Under the pieces are notes generated by a model. That model was given only the letters and a program-made list of their open reading frames with translations, did not search any database and was not told where the DNA came from. The position numbers and the translations under genes are program-made. From Micromonospora_H sonneratiae (GTDB taxonomy: Bacteria; Actinomycetota; Actinomycetes; Mycobacteriales; Micromonosporaceae), in assembly GCF_042679305.1 (NCBI RefSeq), contig NZ_JBHTMP010000014.1:62001-126000 (forward strand): a DNA stretch of 64,000 nt. Direction: 5' to 3'. Numbering within the stretch: position 1 is the stretch's first letter; each line of letters opens with the position of its first letter. Below, piece by piece: positions 17,709 to 27,148 of the stretch.

Positions 17709-18721
17709 AGCGTCCCCTCGCCGGCCGGGCAGGCGGAGGCGGCGATCACTTCGTCGTGGCGGACCGCAATCTCCTTGAGCCGCTGGATGACCGCTTCCCG
17801 GACCTCGGGTGGATCGAGCACTCGCACGTCGGGACCGTAGCGGACCAGGGTGCCCGCCAGCGACTCGGCGTCGGCGTACGGCAGGACCAACCGGTCCCCG
17901 TCAGGACCGGGGTGGGACTCCCGCGCCAACCGACGCAGGCCCGCGCCCCGGCCGGGCAGGACCAGGACCGTGGCCCGACGGGTGCGCTCGACCGGACCGG
18001 ACCAACGGGCCACGTGGCTGATCAGGTCGACACCGACGGGGGCCTGATAGGCGCCCGGCTTGCCGACGGCCCGGACCGCGCCGACGATTCGGGACAGCCG
18101 GAAGCAGCGGGTGGCGGCCCGGTCCAGGTCATGACCGACGACGTACCACCGACCGCGCCAGCAGACGACCCCCCAGGGCTGCAACCGCCGACTGGTGGAC
18201 ACGTCGTCGTCCGGCACCCGGTATTCGAAGGTGACCGTACGCCGTTCCCTGGCCGCTGCGGTGAGCGGCGCGAACGCCGGGTCGACGGTGACCACCGGCT
18301 CCATGCCGAGGGTGGCCTGCGGGTCGACGTCTATGCCGGCGGCCCGCAGCTTGGCCAGTCCGGAGGAGGCTGCGGCGGCCAGCCCGGCGTGCCGCCAGAG
18401 CCGGGCGGCGATCCCGACGGCTGCCGCCTCATCCGGTTCGAGGGGAATGTCAGGAAGGGCATATTCGCGGTGTGCGATCCGGTATCCCGGCTCGGTGTCG
18501 AAGACGCTGGCCGTACCGGTCTCCAGCGGCACCCCCAGTTCGCGCAGCTCAGCCTTGTCCCGCTCGAACTTGCGCTGGAAGGCTTCATGGTCGCGCGTGT
18601 CGTCCGGGTCGTGCTCGTAACCGGGTACGGTCGCGGCGATCTGCGCGGCGGTCAGGAACCGCCGCGTGGACAGCAGGCAGATCACCAGGTTGACCAGGCG
18701 TTCGGTACGAGTCCGCGACAC
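17705..18721 (-). CDS. pafB: WYL-domain transcriptional activator PafB
   Basis: 338 residues from GTG, preceded by TAGCGT and a 7-nt spacer (leaderless type). It has an N-terminal winged helix-turn-helix (RTERLVNLVICLL, TAAQIAATVPGY), a WYL domain (RTVTFEYRVPDD, GRWYVVGHDLDRAATRCFRLSRI) and a WCX tail. It pairs with PafC. In mycobacteria pafB lies directly behind pafA; here a divergent DUF3866 gene and a small membrane gene separate them. Confidence 0.92.
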   Translation of the reverse strand: MSRTRTERLVNLVICLLSTRRFLTAAQIAATVPGYEHDPDDTRDHEAFQRKFERDKAELRELGVPLETGTASVFDTEPGYRIAHREYALPDIPLEPDEAAAVGIAARLWRHAGLAAAASSGLAKLRAAGIDVDPQATLGMEPVVTVDPAFAPLTAAARERRTVTFEYRVPDDDVSTSRRLQPWGVVCWRGRWYVVGHDLDRAATRCFRLSRIVGAVRAVGKPGAYQAPVGVDLISHVARWSGPVERTRRATVLVLPGRGAGLRRLARESHPGPDGDRLVLPYADAESLAGTLVRYGPDVRVLDPPEVREAVIQRLKEIAVRHDEVIAASACPAGEGTL

Positions 18722-18867
18722 GGCTATGACGCTAGCAGTGTGGCAACGACGACCGTGCACCCGTACAGGCCGAAATCAGTCGGAATGCAGCCGGCGGCCC
18801 CGACGAGCGCCGTCGCCACCAACCGGACTAGCGTGCTAGCGGCAGCGGCTTGGCATAGGAGCAACGC

Positions 18868-19953
18868 ATGGTGCGATGGCGGTCGGGCACGGTAACAGCA
18901 GTACGGCGCAGCTGGCGCGGCGCGGTGGAACTGGACGTGGCGCTGCCCGACGCCACCCAACTGCGGGCGCTGGCCTATCCCGAGCTGGTCGGCTCGCCAG
19001 AACCCGGGGACCGGGTCCTGCTCAACGTCGGTGCGCTGGTGATGGGGCTGGGCACCGGCGGCTACGCCCTGGTCGTGGCACTGCCCGACCGGCTACCCGC
19101 CGATCCGCCCGGTACGGGCACCACCCGCGACACCGGGCACCTGGTGAAGGCGCGCTACACCCCGCTACAACCGATCATGCTCGGCGTCGACGAGGAGGCC
19201 TCGCCCCACCGGTCCGTACTCGCCGACGCCGACGACGTGACGGGGATGCCGGTGGTCACCGCCGACCTGCACTCCGCCCTCCCGGCGATCGTCGCCGGCA
19301 TCCGGGCAGACGCACCGGCGGCCCGGATCGCCTACCTGATGACCGACGGCGGCGCCCTGCCGGCCTGGTTCTCCCGCACCGTCGACGGGCTACGCGACGA
19401 ACTCGTCGGTACGGTCACCGTCGGGCAGGCCTTCGGCGGTGACCTGGAGGCAACCAACATCCACAGCGGCCTGCTGGCGGCGCGACACGTCCTCGGCGCG
19501 GACATCACGATCGTCGCCCAGGGGCCGGGCAACCTGGGCACCGGCACCCGGTGGGGATTCTCCGGCGTCTCCGTGGGTGAGACGGTCAACGCCACCGCCA
19601 CCCTGGGCGGACGAGCGGTGGGCTCGCTGCGTATCTCCGGTGCCGACCTGCGGGAGCGCCACCGTGGGCTGTCCCACCACAACGTCACCGCGTACGGCCG
19701 GGTCGCGCTCGCCCCGGCCGAACTGGTGCTACCCGTCGGGCTGGAACCGGAACTGGCCACCCTCGTGGAGGCGGCGCTCGCCCCCCTCGCACAGCGGCAC
19801 CGCATCGTCCGGATCGACACCTCCGGACTCGACGCCGCGCTGCGGGCGGCACCGGTCCCGCTGGCCACCATGGGACGCGGGCTGGACGCCGACTACGCCT
19901 ACTTTCTGGCGGCGGCTGCAGCTGGCCGCCACGCCGCCGCGCTTACCAGCTGA
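18868..19953 (+). CDS. DUF3866 family protein
   Basis: 361 residues from ATG with AGGAGC upstream. Conserved blocks include MVRWRSGTV, GDRVLLNVGALVMGLGTGGY, HLVKARYTPLQ, and VAQGPGNLGTGTRWGFSG, which identify DUF3866. No activity is established. It is divergent from pafB across 146 nt that hold the pafB promoter, and in related actinobacteria it keeps company with the paf genes. Confidence 0.85.
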   Translation: MVRWRSGTVTAVRRSWRGAVELDVALPDATQLRALAYPELVGSPEPGDRVLLNVGALVMGLGTGGYALVVALPDRLPADPPGTGTTRDTGHLVKARYTPLQPIMLGVDEEASPHRSVLADADDVTGMPVVTADLHSALPAIVAGIRADAPAARIAYLMTDGGALPAWFSRTVDGLRDELVGTVTVGQAFGGDLEATNIHSGLLAARHVLGADITIVAQGPGNLGTGTRWGFSGVSVGETVNATATLGGRAVGSLRISGADLRERHRGLSHHNVTAYGRVALAPAELVLPVGLEPELATLVEAALAPLAQRHRIVRIDTSGLDAALRAAPVPLATMGRGLDADYAYFLAAAAAGRHAAALTS

Positions 19954-20033
19954 AACGTTGGACCTGATCGGCTCGACCGCCACTGGGTGGAACGAACCGG
20001 GACGGCTGGCACAGTCAGGAGACCAGGGCGGGA

Positions 20034-20234
20034 TCAGGCCAGGAAGATCAGGGCGAGCCATCCGCCGACGATCAGCACCAGAGCCGCCGCCAGCACCCAG
20101 GTCGGCACGGTGTACTCGCCCCGGCGGTTACGGGCGATCTCGTCGGCGACCTTCTGACGACGACGCTGGACCCAGTTCGGACGCGGCTCGTCGGCACCAC
20201 GCCCGCTGCGGTCGGAAGGTTCTGGAGAGGCCAT
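20034..20234 (-). CDS. Small single-pass membrane protein
   Basis: 66 residues from ATG. A hydrophilic N-terminus with a basic patch (NWVQRRRQKVADEIARNRRG) leads into one C-terminal helix (PTWVLAAALVLIVGGWLALI). It is a tail-anchored type of protein of unknown role lying between DUF3866 and pafA. The charge pattern and clean helix support it as a real gene. Confidence 0.6.
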   Translation of the reverse strand: MASPEPSDRSGRGADEPRPNWVQRRRQKVADEIARNRRGEYTVPTWVLAAALVLIVGGWLALIFLA

Positions 20235-20404
20235 AGCGCGCACCAGCGTACCCGGTGGGCAGCCGGCAGCCCGGTCCGGGCGAAGATCGAACACCGGTGC
20301 CGACGGGTCGGCGGGGTGACCGCCGTCGAGGTGGACGGCCACCACCCGCCGATGTCGTCCCAGCCGGCGATCCCCGTTTCCGGAATGCCGGTCATGACCT
20401 GCGG

Positions 20405-21763
20405 TTACATGCTGGCGATCAGGCGCTCCACCCGCTCGTCGTACGCCCGGAACGGGTCCTTGCAGAGCACGGTGCGTTGCGCCTGGTCGTTCAGCTTCAG
20501 GTGCACCCAGTCCACGGTGAAGTCGCGCCGCTTCTCCTGGGCGTGCCGGATGAACTCGCCACGCAGCCGGGCCCGGGTGGTCTGCGGCGGCGTCTCCTTC
20601 GCCTCGAAGATCTCCAGGTCGGTGGCGACCCGGTCGACCTGCCCCCGCCGCTCCAGCAGACCGTAGAGGCCCCGCCCCCGACGCAGGTCGTGATAGGCGA
20701 GATCCATCTGCGCGACCCGGGGATGCGACAACGGCAGGTCGTGCTTCTTCTGGTACCTCTCGATCAGCCGCAGTTTGGTCACCCAGTCGATCTCACGCGA
20801 CACCGGCTCGAGATCACCGGTCTCCACCGCCCGCAGTACCCGCCCCCAGAGCTCGACGACCCGCTTGGCGGTCTGGTCACCACCCCGGCGCTCGACGAAC
20901 TCGGTGGCCTTCGCCAGGTACTCCTGCTGGATCTCCAACGCGCTGACCTCCTTGTTCGAGGCCAGTCGCACCTTACGGCGGCCGGTTATGTCGTGCGAGA
21001 CCTCGCGGATGGCCCGGATCGGATTCTCCAGCGACAGGTCACGCATCACCACGCCCGCCTCGATCATGCGCAGCACGATGTCGGCGCTGCCCACCTTGAG
21101 CAGGGTGGTCACCTCGTTCATGTTGGAGTCGCCGACGATGACGTGCAACCGGCGGTAGCGCTCGGCGTCGGCATGCGGCTCGTCCCGGGTGTTGATGATC
21201 GGCCTACTCCGGGTGGTCGCCGACGAGACGCCCTCCCAGATGTGCTCCGCCCGCTGCGACAGGCAGTAGACCGCCCCCCGCGGGGTCTGCAACACCTTGC
21301 CCGCGCCGCAGATGAGCTGGCGGGTCACCAGGAACGGAATCAGCACATCGGCCAGTCGGCCGAACTCGCCGTGCCTGGAGACCAGGTAGTTCTCGTGGCA
21401 GCCGTAGGAGTTACCGGCCGAGTCCGTGTTGTTCTTGAACAGGTAGATCTCTCCGGCGATGCCCTCGTCGTGCAGCCGCTTCTCCGCATCGACCAGCAGC
21501 CCCTCCAGGATCCGTTCGCCGGCCCGGTCGTGGGCGACCAGATCGGCGACCGAGTCGCACTCGGGCGTCGCATACTCCGGGTGGGACCCGACGTCCAGGT
21601 AGAGCCGGGCGCCGTTACGCAGGAAGACGTTGCTGGACCGCCCCCAGGACACCACCCGGCGGAAGAGGTAGCGGGCCACCTCGTCCGGGGAGAGCCGTCG
21701 TTGTCCGCGATAGGTACAGGTGACGCCGTACTCGGTCTCGAGGCCGAAGATTCGCCGCTCCAT
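20405..21763 (-). CDS. pafA: Pup--protein ligase PafA
   Basis: 452 residues. Signatures of the glutamine-synthetase-like carboxylate-amine ligases are present: FGLETEYGV with the Mg-binding Glu, HPEYATPEC, IYLFKNNTDSAGNSYGCHEN, INTRDEPHADAERYRRLHVI. PafA links the deamidated C-terminal Glu of Pup to substrate lysines, marking them for the proteasome. The ATG follows TAATGT and a 6-nt spacer, so the gene is probably leaderless. The rmlA gene reads in the same direction 154 nt upstream. Confidence 0.96.
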   Translation of the reverse strand: MERRIFGLETEYGVTCTYRGQRRLSPDEVARYLFRRVVSWGRSSNVFLRNGARLYLDVGSHPEYATPECDSVADLVAHDRAGERILEGLLVDAEKRLHDEGIAGEIYLFKNNTDSAGNSYGCHENYLVSRHGEFGRLADVLIPFLVTRQLICGAGKVLQTPRGAVYCLSQRAEHIWEGVSSATTRSRPIINTRDEPHADAERYRRLHVIVGDSNMNEVTTLLKVGSADIVLRMIEAGVVMRDLSLENPIRAIREVSHDITGRRKVRLASNKEVSALEIQQEYLAKATEFVERRGGDQTAKRVVELWGRVLRAVETGDLEPVSREIDWVTKLRLIERYQKKHDLPLSHPRVAQMDLAYHDLRRGRGLYGLLERRGQVDRVATDLEIFEAKETPPQTTRARLRGEFIRHAQEKRRDFTVDWVHLKLNDQAQRTVLCKDPFRAYDERVERLIASM

Positions 21764-21917
21764 GATGAGACATTAGCCCTCCGAGGCCCCTCTTGGTCAC
21801 TTTCCTGTCCGGGCAATCTGACCGCCGGTGACGAAACCGCCACCCAGTCGCGGAACGCGACCAACAGGACACCCCGGCCGTACGGAGCACGCAGTTCGTG
21901 GGCGGGTCAGGCCACGG

Positions 21918-22793
21918 TCAGGCGGTACCCTTCTCGGCCAGCCGATCAAGGAGATAGTTGCCGTAGCCACTCTTGGTCAACGGCTCGGCCAACGCCGCAA
22001 GCTGTGCATCGGTGATCAGACCGGCCCGCCACGCCTCCTCCTCGACACAACCGATCTTCATCCCCTGGCGCTCCTCGATCACCCGGACGAATTCCGCGGC
22101 CTGCATCATCGAGGCGAAGGTGCCGGTGTCGAGCCAGGCGGTACCCCGGTCGAGCACGGTCACGGTCAGCTGTCCCACCTCCCGGTACGCCTCGTTCACC
22201 GCGGTGATCTCCAGCTCGCCCCGATCGCTCGGCTTGAGCCCAGCGGCGATCTCCAGCACCCGGTTGTCATAGAAGTAGAGGCCCGGCACCGCGTACCGGC
22301 TCTTCGGCTTGGCGGGTTTCTCCTCGATCGACAGCACCCGTCCGGCCTCGTCGAAGTCGACCACGCCGTACGCCTCGGGGTTGGCCACCGGATAGGCGAA
22401 GACCCGGCCACCGACCAGCCCGCTGTGGTCGGCGAGCTGCCGGCCGAGGCCGACCCCGTGGAAGATGTTGTCCCCCAGGATCAACGCGACCGACTCGTCA
22501 CCGACGAAGTCGGCACCGAGAACGAACGCCTGCGCGATGCCCTCCGGGCGGGCCTGCACGGCGTAGTCGAGTCGGAGACCGAACTGGCTGCCATCGCCCA
22601 GCAGACGCCGGAACTGCGGCTGATCCTCCGGCGTGGTGATCACCAGGATCTCCCGGATGCCGGCCATGATCAGGGTGGACAACGGGTAGTAGATCATCGG
22701 CTTGTCGAAGATCGGCATCAGCTGCTTCGAAACTGCCCTGGTGATCGGCCACAGCCGGGAGCCGGTGCCGCCGGCAAGAAGGATTCCGCGCAC
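21918..22793 (-). CDS. rmlA: Glucose-1-phosphate thymidylyltransferase RmlA
   Basis: 291 residues from GTG. The nucleotidyltransferase signature is LAGGTGSRLWPIT, with KQLMPIFDKPMIYYPLS, LGDNIFHG (metal site) and WLDTGTF. It makes dTDP-glucose, first step toward dTDP-L-rhamnose. A TAGGCT box and 6-nt spacer precede the start (leaderless type). It is divergent from rmlB/rmlD; no rmlC is present in the window. Confidence 0.94.
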   Translation of the reverse strand: MRGILLAGGTGSRLWPITRAVSKQLMPIFDKPMIYYPLSTLIMAGIREILVITTPEDQPQFRRLLGDGSQFGLRLDYAVQARPEGIAQAFVLGADFVGDESVALILGDNIFHGVGLGRQLADHSGLVGGRVFAYPVANPEAYGVVDFDEAGRVLSIEEKPAKPKSRYAVPGLYFYDNRVLEIAAGLKPSDRGELEITAVNEAYREVGQLTVTVLDRGTAWLDTGTFASMMQAAEFVRVIEERQGMKIGCVEEEAWRAGLITDAQLAALAEPLTKSGYGNYLLDRLAEKGTA

Positions 22794-22893
22794 CGGGGGA
22801 GCCTACCCATAGACCATGCTCCCAGCACACGGCACGTCGGGCTACCGACGGTGCCGGCCTGTCGACCCGATGGTCGCGTAGACTCCCGATCCC

Positions 22894-23889
22894 GTGAGGA
22901 TCCTCGTTACCGGCGGAGCCGGATTTATCGGGTCTGAGTACGTTCGGATGCTGCTGAGCGGCACCGGCCCCGAACTCGCGCCCAGCGCCGTCACCGTCCT
23001 CGACAAGCTCACCTACTCGGGCAATCGGGCCAACCTCGACCCGGTCGCCGACGACCCCCGGCTGCGCTTCGTCCAGGGCGACATCTGTGACGCCGAGGTG
23101 GTCGACGAGGTGGTCGCCGGACACGACGTCATCGTGCACTTCGCCGCCGAGTCGCACGTCGACCGCTCGATCCACGGAGCTGCGCCGTTCGTCACCACCA
23201 ACGTGCTGGGCACCCAGACACTGCTCGACGCCGCCCTGCGGCACGGCACCGGTCGGTTCGTGCACGTCTCCACCGACGAGGTCTACGGCTCGATCGACGA
23301 GGGCTCGTGGACCGAGGAGTGGCCGCTGTCGCCCAACTCGCCGTACTCCGCCTCGAAGGCCGGCTCGGACCTGCTGGCGCTGGCGTACCACCGTACCCAC
23401 GGCATGGATGTGGTGATCACCCGCTGCTCCAACAACTACGGGCCGTACCAGTTCCCGGAGAAGGTCATCCCGCTGTTCGTCACCAACCTGCTCGACGGCG
23501 GCACGGTGCCGCTCTACGGCGACGGTGGGAATGTGCGGGACTGGCTGCACGTACACGACCACTGCGTCGGTATCGCGCTGGTCCAGGACAAGGGCCGGCC
23601 GGGCGAGGTCTACCACATCGGCGGCGGCACCGAGTTGACCAACCGCGAGCTGACCCAGCAGTTGCTCGACGCCTGCGGCGCAGGCTGGGACCGGGTCGTG
23701 CCGGTCGCCGACCGCAAGGGGCACGACCGCCGCTACTCGCTCGACATCAGCAAGATCAGCCAGGAACTCGGGTACGCCCCGAGCATCGACCTGGACCGCG
23801 GCCTCGCCGAGACCGTGCGCTGGTACCGGGAGAACCGGGCGTGGTGGCAGCCGCTCAAGGCCGGCGCCAGCGTCAACCCGACCGCATGA
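22894..23889 (+). CDS. rmlB: dTDP-glucose 4,6-dehydratase RmlB
   Basis: 331 residues from GTG. An extended short-chain dehydrogenase: NAD loop VTGGAGFIGSEYV, HFAAESHVDRSI, STDEVYGS, catalytic YSASKAGSD and TRCSNNYGPYQFPEK. It converts dTDP-glucose to the 4-keto-6-deoxy sugar. The stop overlaps the rmlD start by 4 nt. Confidence 0.95.
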   Translation: MRILVTGGAGFIGSEYVRMLLSGTGPELAPSAVTVLDKLTYSGNRANLDPVADDPRLRFVQGDICDAEVVDEVVAGHDVIVHFAAESHVDRSIHGAAPFVTTNVLGTQTLLDAALRHGTGRFVHVSTDEVYGSIDEGSWTEEWPLSPNSPYSASKAGSDLLALAYHRTHGMDVVITRCSNNYGPYQFPEKVIPLFVTNLLDGGTVPLYGDGGNVRDWLHVHDHCVGIALVQDKGRPGEVYHIGGGTELTNRELTQQLLDACGAGWDRVVPVADRKGHDRRYSLDISKISQELGYAPSIDLDRGLAETVRWYRENRAWWQPLKAGASVNPTA

Positions 23890-24782
23890 GCAAGCCGCAG
23901 CCGTGGCTGGTCACCGGGGCCGCGGGCATGCTCGGCCAGGATCTGGTGGCCGTGCTGACCGGTCGGGTCGGGCGTCCGGTCACCGCCACCACCCGGGCGG
24001 AGCTGGACCTGACCGATCCCACAGCGGTCCGGGCCGCCGTCGCCGGTCACGCCGTAGTGATCAACGCCGCGGCCTGGACCGACGTCGACGGGGCGGAGTC
24101 CCGGGAGGCCGAAGCCACCGCGATCAACGGTGACGGGGTGGCCAACCTGGCCCAGGCCTGCGCGGAGACCGGTGCCCGGCTCCTCCACGTCTCCACCGAC
24201 TACGTCTTCCCGGGCAATGCCACCCGGCCGTACCCGGAGGACGCGCCGACCGCACCGGTCAACGCGTACGGGCGCAGTAAACTGGCCGGTGAAGTGGCCG
24301 TGGCCAAGCTCCTGCCGGACACTGGATACGTGGTGCGGACCGCCTGGCTCTACGGTGCCCACGGGCCCAACTTCGTCGCCACCATGCTGCGACTGGCCGC
24401 CGAACGTGAACAGCTCGACGTGGTGGACGACCAACTCGGCCAGCCCACCTGGTCGTACGCGCTGGCCGGACGGCTGGTGGAACTCGGCGAGGCGGCCCTG
24501 GCCGGCACCGCTCCGGCCGGCACGTATCACGGCACCGCATCCGGCCAGACAACCTGGTACGGCCTGGCCCGCGAGGTATTCGCAGTGAGCGGCCTCGATC
24601 CGGACCGAATCCGTCCGACTACCAGCGACCGCTATCAACGGCCCGCGAGCCGGCCAGCGTACAGTGTGCTGGGTCACGGTCGATGGTCGGCGGCGGGAAT
24701 GGCTCCGCTACCGCATTGGCGCGTGATGCTGGCCGAGGCACTCCCCTTGTCCGGTCCGCCCGCACCGTGGAAGGTCGCATGA
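23886..24782 (+). CDS. rmlD: dTDP-4-dehydrorhamnose reductase RmlD
   Basis: 298 residues from ATG in the ATGA overlap with rmlB. NADPH loop WLVTGAAGMLGQDL, NAAAWTDVDGAE, STDYVFPG, catalytic YGRSKLAGE and VRTAWLYG are all present. It reduces the 4-keto group to give dTDP-L-rhamnose. The 3,5-epimerase step (RmlC) must come from elsewhere in the genome, or the sugar made is a different 6-deoxyhexose. Confidence 0.93.
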   Translation: MSKPQPWLVTGAAGMLGQDLVAVLTGRVGRPVTATTRAELDLTDPTAVRAAVAGHAVVINAAAWTDVDGAESREAEATAINGDGVANLAQACAETGARLLHVSTDYVFPGNATRPYPEDAPTAPVNAYGRSKLAGEVAVAKLLPDTGYVVRTAWLYGAHGPNFVATMLRLAAEREQLDVVDDQLGQPTWSYALAGRLVELGEAALAGTAPAGTYHGTASGQTTWYGLAREVFAVSGLDPDRIRPTTSDRYQRPASRPAYSVLGHGRWSAAGMAPLPHWRVMLAEALPLSGPPAPWKVA

Positions 24783-25150
24783 AACTCACCCTTATCACCG
24801 CGCTCACCGGCCTTGTCCTGGTGGCCACCATCGTGGAGTTGCTGCGCCGCCGCCAACTCCGCGAGAAGTACGCGATGCTCTGGCTGGGCGTTGGCCTGCT
24901 CGTCATTCCGCTGGCTGTCTTCCCCCGCCTGTTGGACCGGCCCGCCGAGTTCATCGGGGCGAAATCCGGCGTCAGCCTCGTCCTCTTCCTCGGAATCGTC
25001 TTCCTGCTGCTGGTCTGTGTACACCTGAGCTGGGAGGTCAGCCGGCTGGAGGAGGAGACCCGGACCATCGCGGAAGATCTGGCCCTGTTGCGGGCCAAGA
25101 CGGAAGAACTCCAGCGCGAAAAGAACGAAGTGATGGCGGGCAATGATTAA
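24779..25150 (+). CDS. DUF2304 membrane protein
   Basis: 123 residues from ATG, overlapping the rmlD stop by 4 nt. Three membrane helices (about 4-22, 36-54, 66-86) are followed by a coiled coil (SRLEEETRTIAEDLALLRAK). LREKYAMLWL is the family mark. DUF2304 proteins sit next to GT2 dolichol-phosphate-sugar synthase-like enzymes and are thought to help anchor them; this matches the next gene. Confidence 0.82.
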   Translation: MKLTLITALTGLVLVATIVELLRRRQLREKYAMLWLGVGLLVIPLAVFPRLLDRPAEFIGAKSGVSLVLFLGIVFLLLVCVHLSWEVSRLEEETRTIAEDLALLRAKTEELQREKNEVMAGND

Positions 25151-25844
25151 CAACAAGCGCGTCCTGATCGTCATTCCGGCCCTGAACGAATCAGGGTCCA
25201 TCGGTGACGTGGTACGTGAGGTCCGCGGCGAACTTCCGTCGGTCGACGTGCTCGTCGTCGACGACGGATCGACCGACCAGACCGCAAAGGTGGCCGCTGC
25301 CGCCGGTGCCGCCGTCGCCAAACTGCCGTTCAACCTCGGGGTCGGCGGCGCCATGCGGCTGGGCTACCGCTACGCCCGGGACAACGACTACGACGTGGCG
25401 ATCCAGGTCGACGCCGACGGCCAGCACGACCCCCGTTACGTCCCGAAGCTCGTCGACGCGCTCGACGAGGCCGACCTGGTGATCGGTGCCCGGTTCGCCG
25501 GAGAGGGCGACTACCGGGTCGGCGGACCCCGCCGGTGGGCGATGATCATGCTTTCCGGGGTGTTGTCCTCGATCGCGAAGACCCGGCTGACCGACACCAC
25601 CTCCGGATTCCGGGCGGCCAACCGGCGGGTCATCGAGATGTTCGCCGCCTGGTACCCGGTGGAGTACCTCGGCGACACGGTCGAGACGCTCGTACACACG
25701 GCCCGCCGTGGTTACAAGGTCCGCCAGGTCCCGGTCGCCATGCGTAAGCGCATGGCGGGCACCCCCAGCCAGTCCCCGCTGAAGGCGATGATCTACCTGG
25801 GGCGCGCCTTCGCCGTACTTACCCTGGCGCTCGTCCGACGGTGA
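25143..25844 (+). CDS. Glycosyltransferase family 2, polyprenyl-phosphate sugar synthase type
   Basis: 233 residues. LIVIPALNESGSIGDVV and VLVVDDGSTDQT give the nucleotide-sugar site, AIQVDADGQHDP the DxD-like metal motif, and SGFRAANRRVIEMF the acceptor region. It resembles DPM1/ArnC-type enzymes that load a sugar on undecaprenyl or decaprenyl phosphate. It has no membrane helices itself, so the DUF2304 neighbour may hold it at the membrane. It overlaps that gene by 8 nt. Confidence 0.87.
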   Translation: MINNKRVLIVIPALNESGSIGDVVREVRGELPSVDVLVVDDGSTDQTAKVAAAAGAAVAKLPFNLGVGGAMRLGYRYARDNDYDVAIQVDADGQHDPRYVPKLVDALDEADLVIGARFAGEGDYRVGGPRRWAMIMLSGVLSSIAKTRLTDTTSGFRAANRRVIEMFAAWYPVEYLGDTVETLVHTARRGYKVRQVPVAMRKRMAGTPSQSPLKAMIYLGRAFAVLTLALVRR

Positions 25845-27148
25845 TGAAACGTCTGCTCAACCTGCTTCCACCCGGCACCATTGCGGTAGGGGGCGGCCTC
25901 GCCCTGCTCGGTGCCGCCTCCTACGTGCACCTCGGGGTGGCCGGCCACCTGCTGGAGGCCAGTGACTATTCGTCGCTGTCCGTCCTCTGGTCGATCGTGT
26001 TCACCATCGGCCTGGGCCTGTTCATGCCGATCGAGCAGGAGGTGGCCCGACTGGTCGCCGCCCGCCGTACCGGTGGCCTGCCCCCGGGGCAGGTGCTGAC
26101 CCGCGGAGCGGCGATCGCCGCCGCCATGCTGGGGTTGTTCGGATTGATCCTTCTCGGCCTGGGTGACCTGCTCACCGAACGCCTGTTCGCCGGGGACGCC
26201 TCACTGGTCTGGGTACTGGCCGGGGCGCTGGCGGCGCTGGCCGTCGCGCACACCACCCGGGGCCTCCTCTCCGGACTGCAACTGTTTCCCTGGTACGGCA
26301 CCCAACTGGGCATCGACGGAGGGCTGCGGATCGGTCTGGTCGCGGCCCTGGGGCTGGCCGGGATCCGCTCCCCGTTCTGGTACGGGCTGGTGCTGGTGGT
26401 GGCTCCGCTGGTCTCGGTCGTGTGCACCGCACCGCCGGTGCTACGCGCTATCGGTGGTGGCCCACCGGCCCCGTGGCGCTCCCTGCTGCGCGGGCTCGGC
26501 CTGCTCATCGTGTCCAGCCTGCTCGCTCAGGTCGTGGTGAACATCGGCGTGATCAACGCCAAGCTCCTCAACCCTGACGACGTCGCTACCGCCGGTGCGC
26601 TGCTGTCCGCGCTGGTACTGGTCCGTATCCCGCTCTTCGTCTTCGCCTCGTTGCAGGCATCCCTGCTACCCGGTCTGGCAGCCGCCGCCACCGCTGGGAA
26701 TCAGGCGGCCTTCCAGTCCCTGCTACGCCGCGCCCTGGGGATCGTCACCGCGCTGGGTGCGGTCGGTTCCGTGGTCGCCACCCTGCTCGGCCCCTGGCTG
26801 GTACGAATCCTGTTCGACGCTCCCGAGGTACTGACCCGGGTCGACTTCGCCTGGCTCTCCATCGGCACGCTGGCCTACCTGTGGGCGATGGTTCTCGGTC
26901 AGGCGATCCTGGCCCGGAACGGACACCGGGCACAGGCGCTGGCCTGGGTGGTCGGCACGATCGCCCTGGCCGCCGTCACCCTGGTCCCGATGTCGACCGC
27001 CCTACGGGTCGAGGTCGCCTACACGGTGGGCTCGATCGTGGTGGCCGCCAGCATGGCCGTACTGCTCCGCCGTTCGACGCAAACGATCAGTCCAGTGCCG
27101 CCCCTCGAAACCGTGGCGTCTTCCCTCGCCCCCGGAGACTACCGTTGA
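25841..27148 (+). CDS. Polysaccharide flippase (Wzx/MATE-like oligosaccharidyl-lipid transporter)
   Basis: 435 residues, almost entirely hydrophobic with about 12-14 membrane segments. Loops such as PIEQEVARLVAARR and RIPLFVFASLQASLLPGLA are typical of polysaccharide biosynthesis exporters. It probably flips the lipid-linked glycan assembled by the adjacent glycosyltransferases. The GTG (25841) or ATG (25844) overlaps the previous stop; the two starts differ by one residue. Confidence 0.83.
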   Translation: MMKRLLNLLPPGTIAVGGGLALLGAASYVHLGVAGHLLEASDYSSLSVLWSIVFTIGLGLFMPIEQEVARLVAARRTGGLPPGQVLTRGAAIAAAMLGLFGLILLGLGDLLTERLFAGDASLVWVLAGALAALAVAHTTRGLLSGLQLFPWYGTQLGIDGGLRIGLVAALGLAGIRSPFWYGLVLVVAPLVSVVCTAPPVLRAIGGGPPAPWRSLLRGLGLLIVSSLLAQVVVNIGVINAKLLNPDDVATAGALLSALVLVRIPLFVFASLQASLLPGLAAAATAGNQAAFQSLLRRALGIVTALGAVGSVVATLLGPWLVRILFDAPEVLTRVDFAWLSIGTLAYLWAMVLGQAILARNGHRAQALAWVVGTIALAAVTLVPMSTALRVEVAYTVGSIVVAASMAVLLRRSTQTISPVPPLETVASSLAPGDYR

